Source: Planctomycetota bacterium | GTDB lineage: Bacteria > Planctomycetota > B15-G4 | Length of the DNA stretch: 64,000 bases | NCBI GenBank assembly: GCA_020638905.1 | Contig: JACKHP010000022.1 | Location: 12,977-76,976, forward strand | Reading direction: 5' to 3' | In this document: piece by piece, positions 63,365-64,000 of the stretch | Numbering within the stretch: position 1 is the stretch's first letter | Layout: each line of letters opens with the position of its first letter | Notes under the pieces: model-generated | Database searches by the model: none | The model's input: the letters and a program-made list of their open reading frames with translations, nothing else | Told to the model about the DNA's origin: nothing | Made by a program: the position numbers and the translations under genes

Positions 63365-64000
63365 TCACCGCCCTGCTGCTGATCGCCGCGTTCACGCTCC
63401 AGGACGCCTCGGCGCCGGGACCCGCGACGCGCTCGGACGACGTCCCGGCGTCCGCGAGCGCGCCGGACGACACCCCTCCGAGCGCGTCGTCCGACGATGC
63501 CGGAGAACCGAGCGCGTCCGGGGAGCGTTCGACGGGCGAGTCGCTGCTCGACCTGCTGGGCTTCTCGAGCGCGGCCCACGACGGCGCCGGACGCGGACTG
63601 CGCAAGCTCTACGAGGCGCGCGCGGCCGTCGAAGCCGGCCATCCCGACGAGGCCGAGCAGCTCATGCAGGACGCGCGCGTCGAGTGGCCGGGCTCGGCCT
63701 ACGTGGCCCAGTCGCTGGGCGACCTGCACTTCGAGCAGGGGCGCGGCGACGAGGCCCTGTTCGAGTACCAGCGCGGCGCGAAGGACGGCTTCCGGTTCCG
63801 CTCCGAGTACCAGAGCGCGGTGGTCGCGTCGCGCACGGCCGAGGGACTGCTCTCCGACGCGAGCGTGCCGGCCGACGAGGCGGCCATCCCCGAGGGTCCG
63901 CTGCCGCCGGGCATGCGCGAGGCGATCGAACAGGCGCTGCCGCAGCTCGAGGCGGCCCGGGTCCACTTCTGCAAGGCGCTGGCCGAGCGCTCCGACGACC
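63361..64000 (+). CDS. TPR-containing Bat-locus protein, cut by the window edge
   Basis: At least 213 residues, running off the end. Short signal (MITALLLIAAFTLQ), an acidic Ser/Ala linker, then helical repeats with TPR character (EARAAVEAGHPDEAEQLMQD; SLGDLHFEQGRGDEALFEY). It corresponds in position to BatC/BatE-type TPR proteins. Confidence 0.82.
   Translation, partial: MITALLLIAAFTLQDASAPGPATRSDDVPASASAPDDTPPSASSDDAGEPSASGERSTGESLLDLLGFSSAAHDGAGRGLRKLYEARAAVEAGHPDEAEQLMQDARVEWPGSAYVAQSLGDLHFEQGRGDEALFEYQRGAKDGFRFRSEYQSAVVASRTAEGLLSDASVPADEAAIPEGPLPPGMREAIEQALPQLEAARVHFCKALAERSDD

Overview
The window is a high-GC (roughly 70 %) bacterial chromosome segment. I infer a member of the Planctomycetota, probably one of the deep-branching marine Pla163/Poly30-like lineages. 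The reasons are the many large secreted FG-GAP/VCBS beta-propeller proteins ending in one shared C-terminal module, many signal peptides and lipoproteins, a MoxR/DUF58/Bat locus and a BY-kinase-like ATPase. No rRNA or marker gene is present, so this assignment is an inference. I found no tRNA, rRNA, CRISPR array, insertion sequence or prophage.

Layout. 1-4.8 kb: tail of a gene, a large lipoprotein (minus strand), then a compact plus-strand set made of a thioredoxin-fold protein, a 117-residue protein with two copies of WCVACGAGA, and a radical-SAM/SPASM enzyme; this looks like an unrecognised RiPP-type cluster. 4.9-17 kb: secreted beta-propeller proteins, a YjbQ protein, an epimerase, an esterase, a repeat-rich noncoding island (9.1-10.1 kb), a response regulator-PP2C phosphatase, a di-heme peroxidase and a SIMPL lipoprotein. 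17.4-22.4 kb (minus): zinc/manganese ABC importer (permease, ATPase, binding protein) with an outer-membrane beta-barrel and a small His/Cys-rich protein. 22.4-26.4 kb (minus): secretin-domain protein, anti-sigma-like protein, ECF sigma factor, EAL-domain regulator. 26.6-30.7 kb: saccharopine dehydrogenase-like enzyme, ACT protein, two TRL-like lipoproteins, methyltransferase. 30.8-33.7 kb (minus): two secreted proteins downstream of a cobalamin riboswitch. 33.8-41.1 kb (plus): acyl-CoA dehydrogenase, BY-kinase-like ATPase, AroA, a giant beta-propeller, DoxX. 41.2-49.8 kb: beta-propeller, a four-repeat secreted protein behind a consensus sigma-54 promoter, an FGE-like lipoprotein/secreted operon, RecG. 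49.9-53.8 kb (plus): a porin, an FMN-binding/ApbE fusion and a membrane protein behind a Fur-like box that sits inside the promoter spacer. 53.8-57.9 kb (minus): secreted EEP-family hydrolase, then a NitT/TauT-type ABC importer whose binding protein appears to be a selenoprotein (in-frame UGA at codon 54 followed by a perfect SECIS-like hairpin). 58.3-64 kb (plus): MoxR-DUF58-Bat operon running off the end.

The strongest candidates for something new are (a) the selenocysteine-containing ABC transporter binding protein, (b) the WCVACGAGA-repeat precursor with its radical-SAM/SPASM partner, (c) the B12-riboswitch-controlled surface proteins, and (d) the Fur-controlled flavinylation operon in which the flavin acceptor domain and the flavin transferase are one polypeptide.
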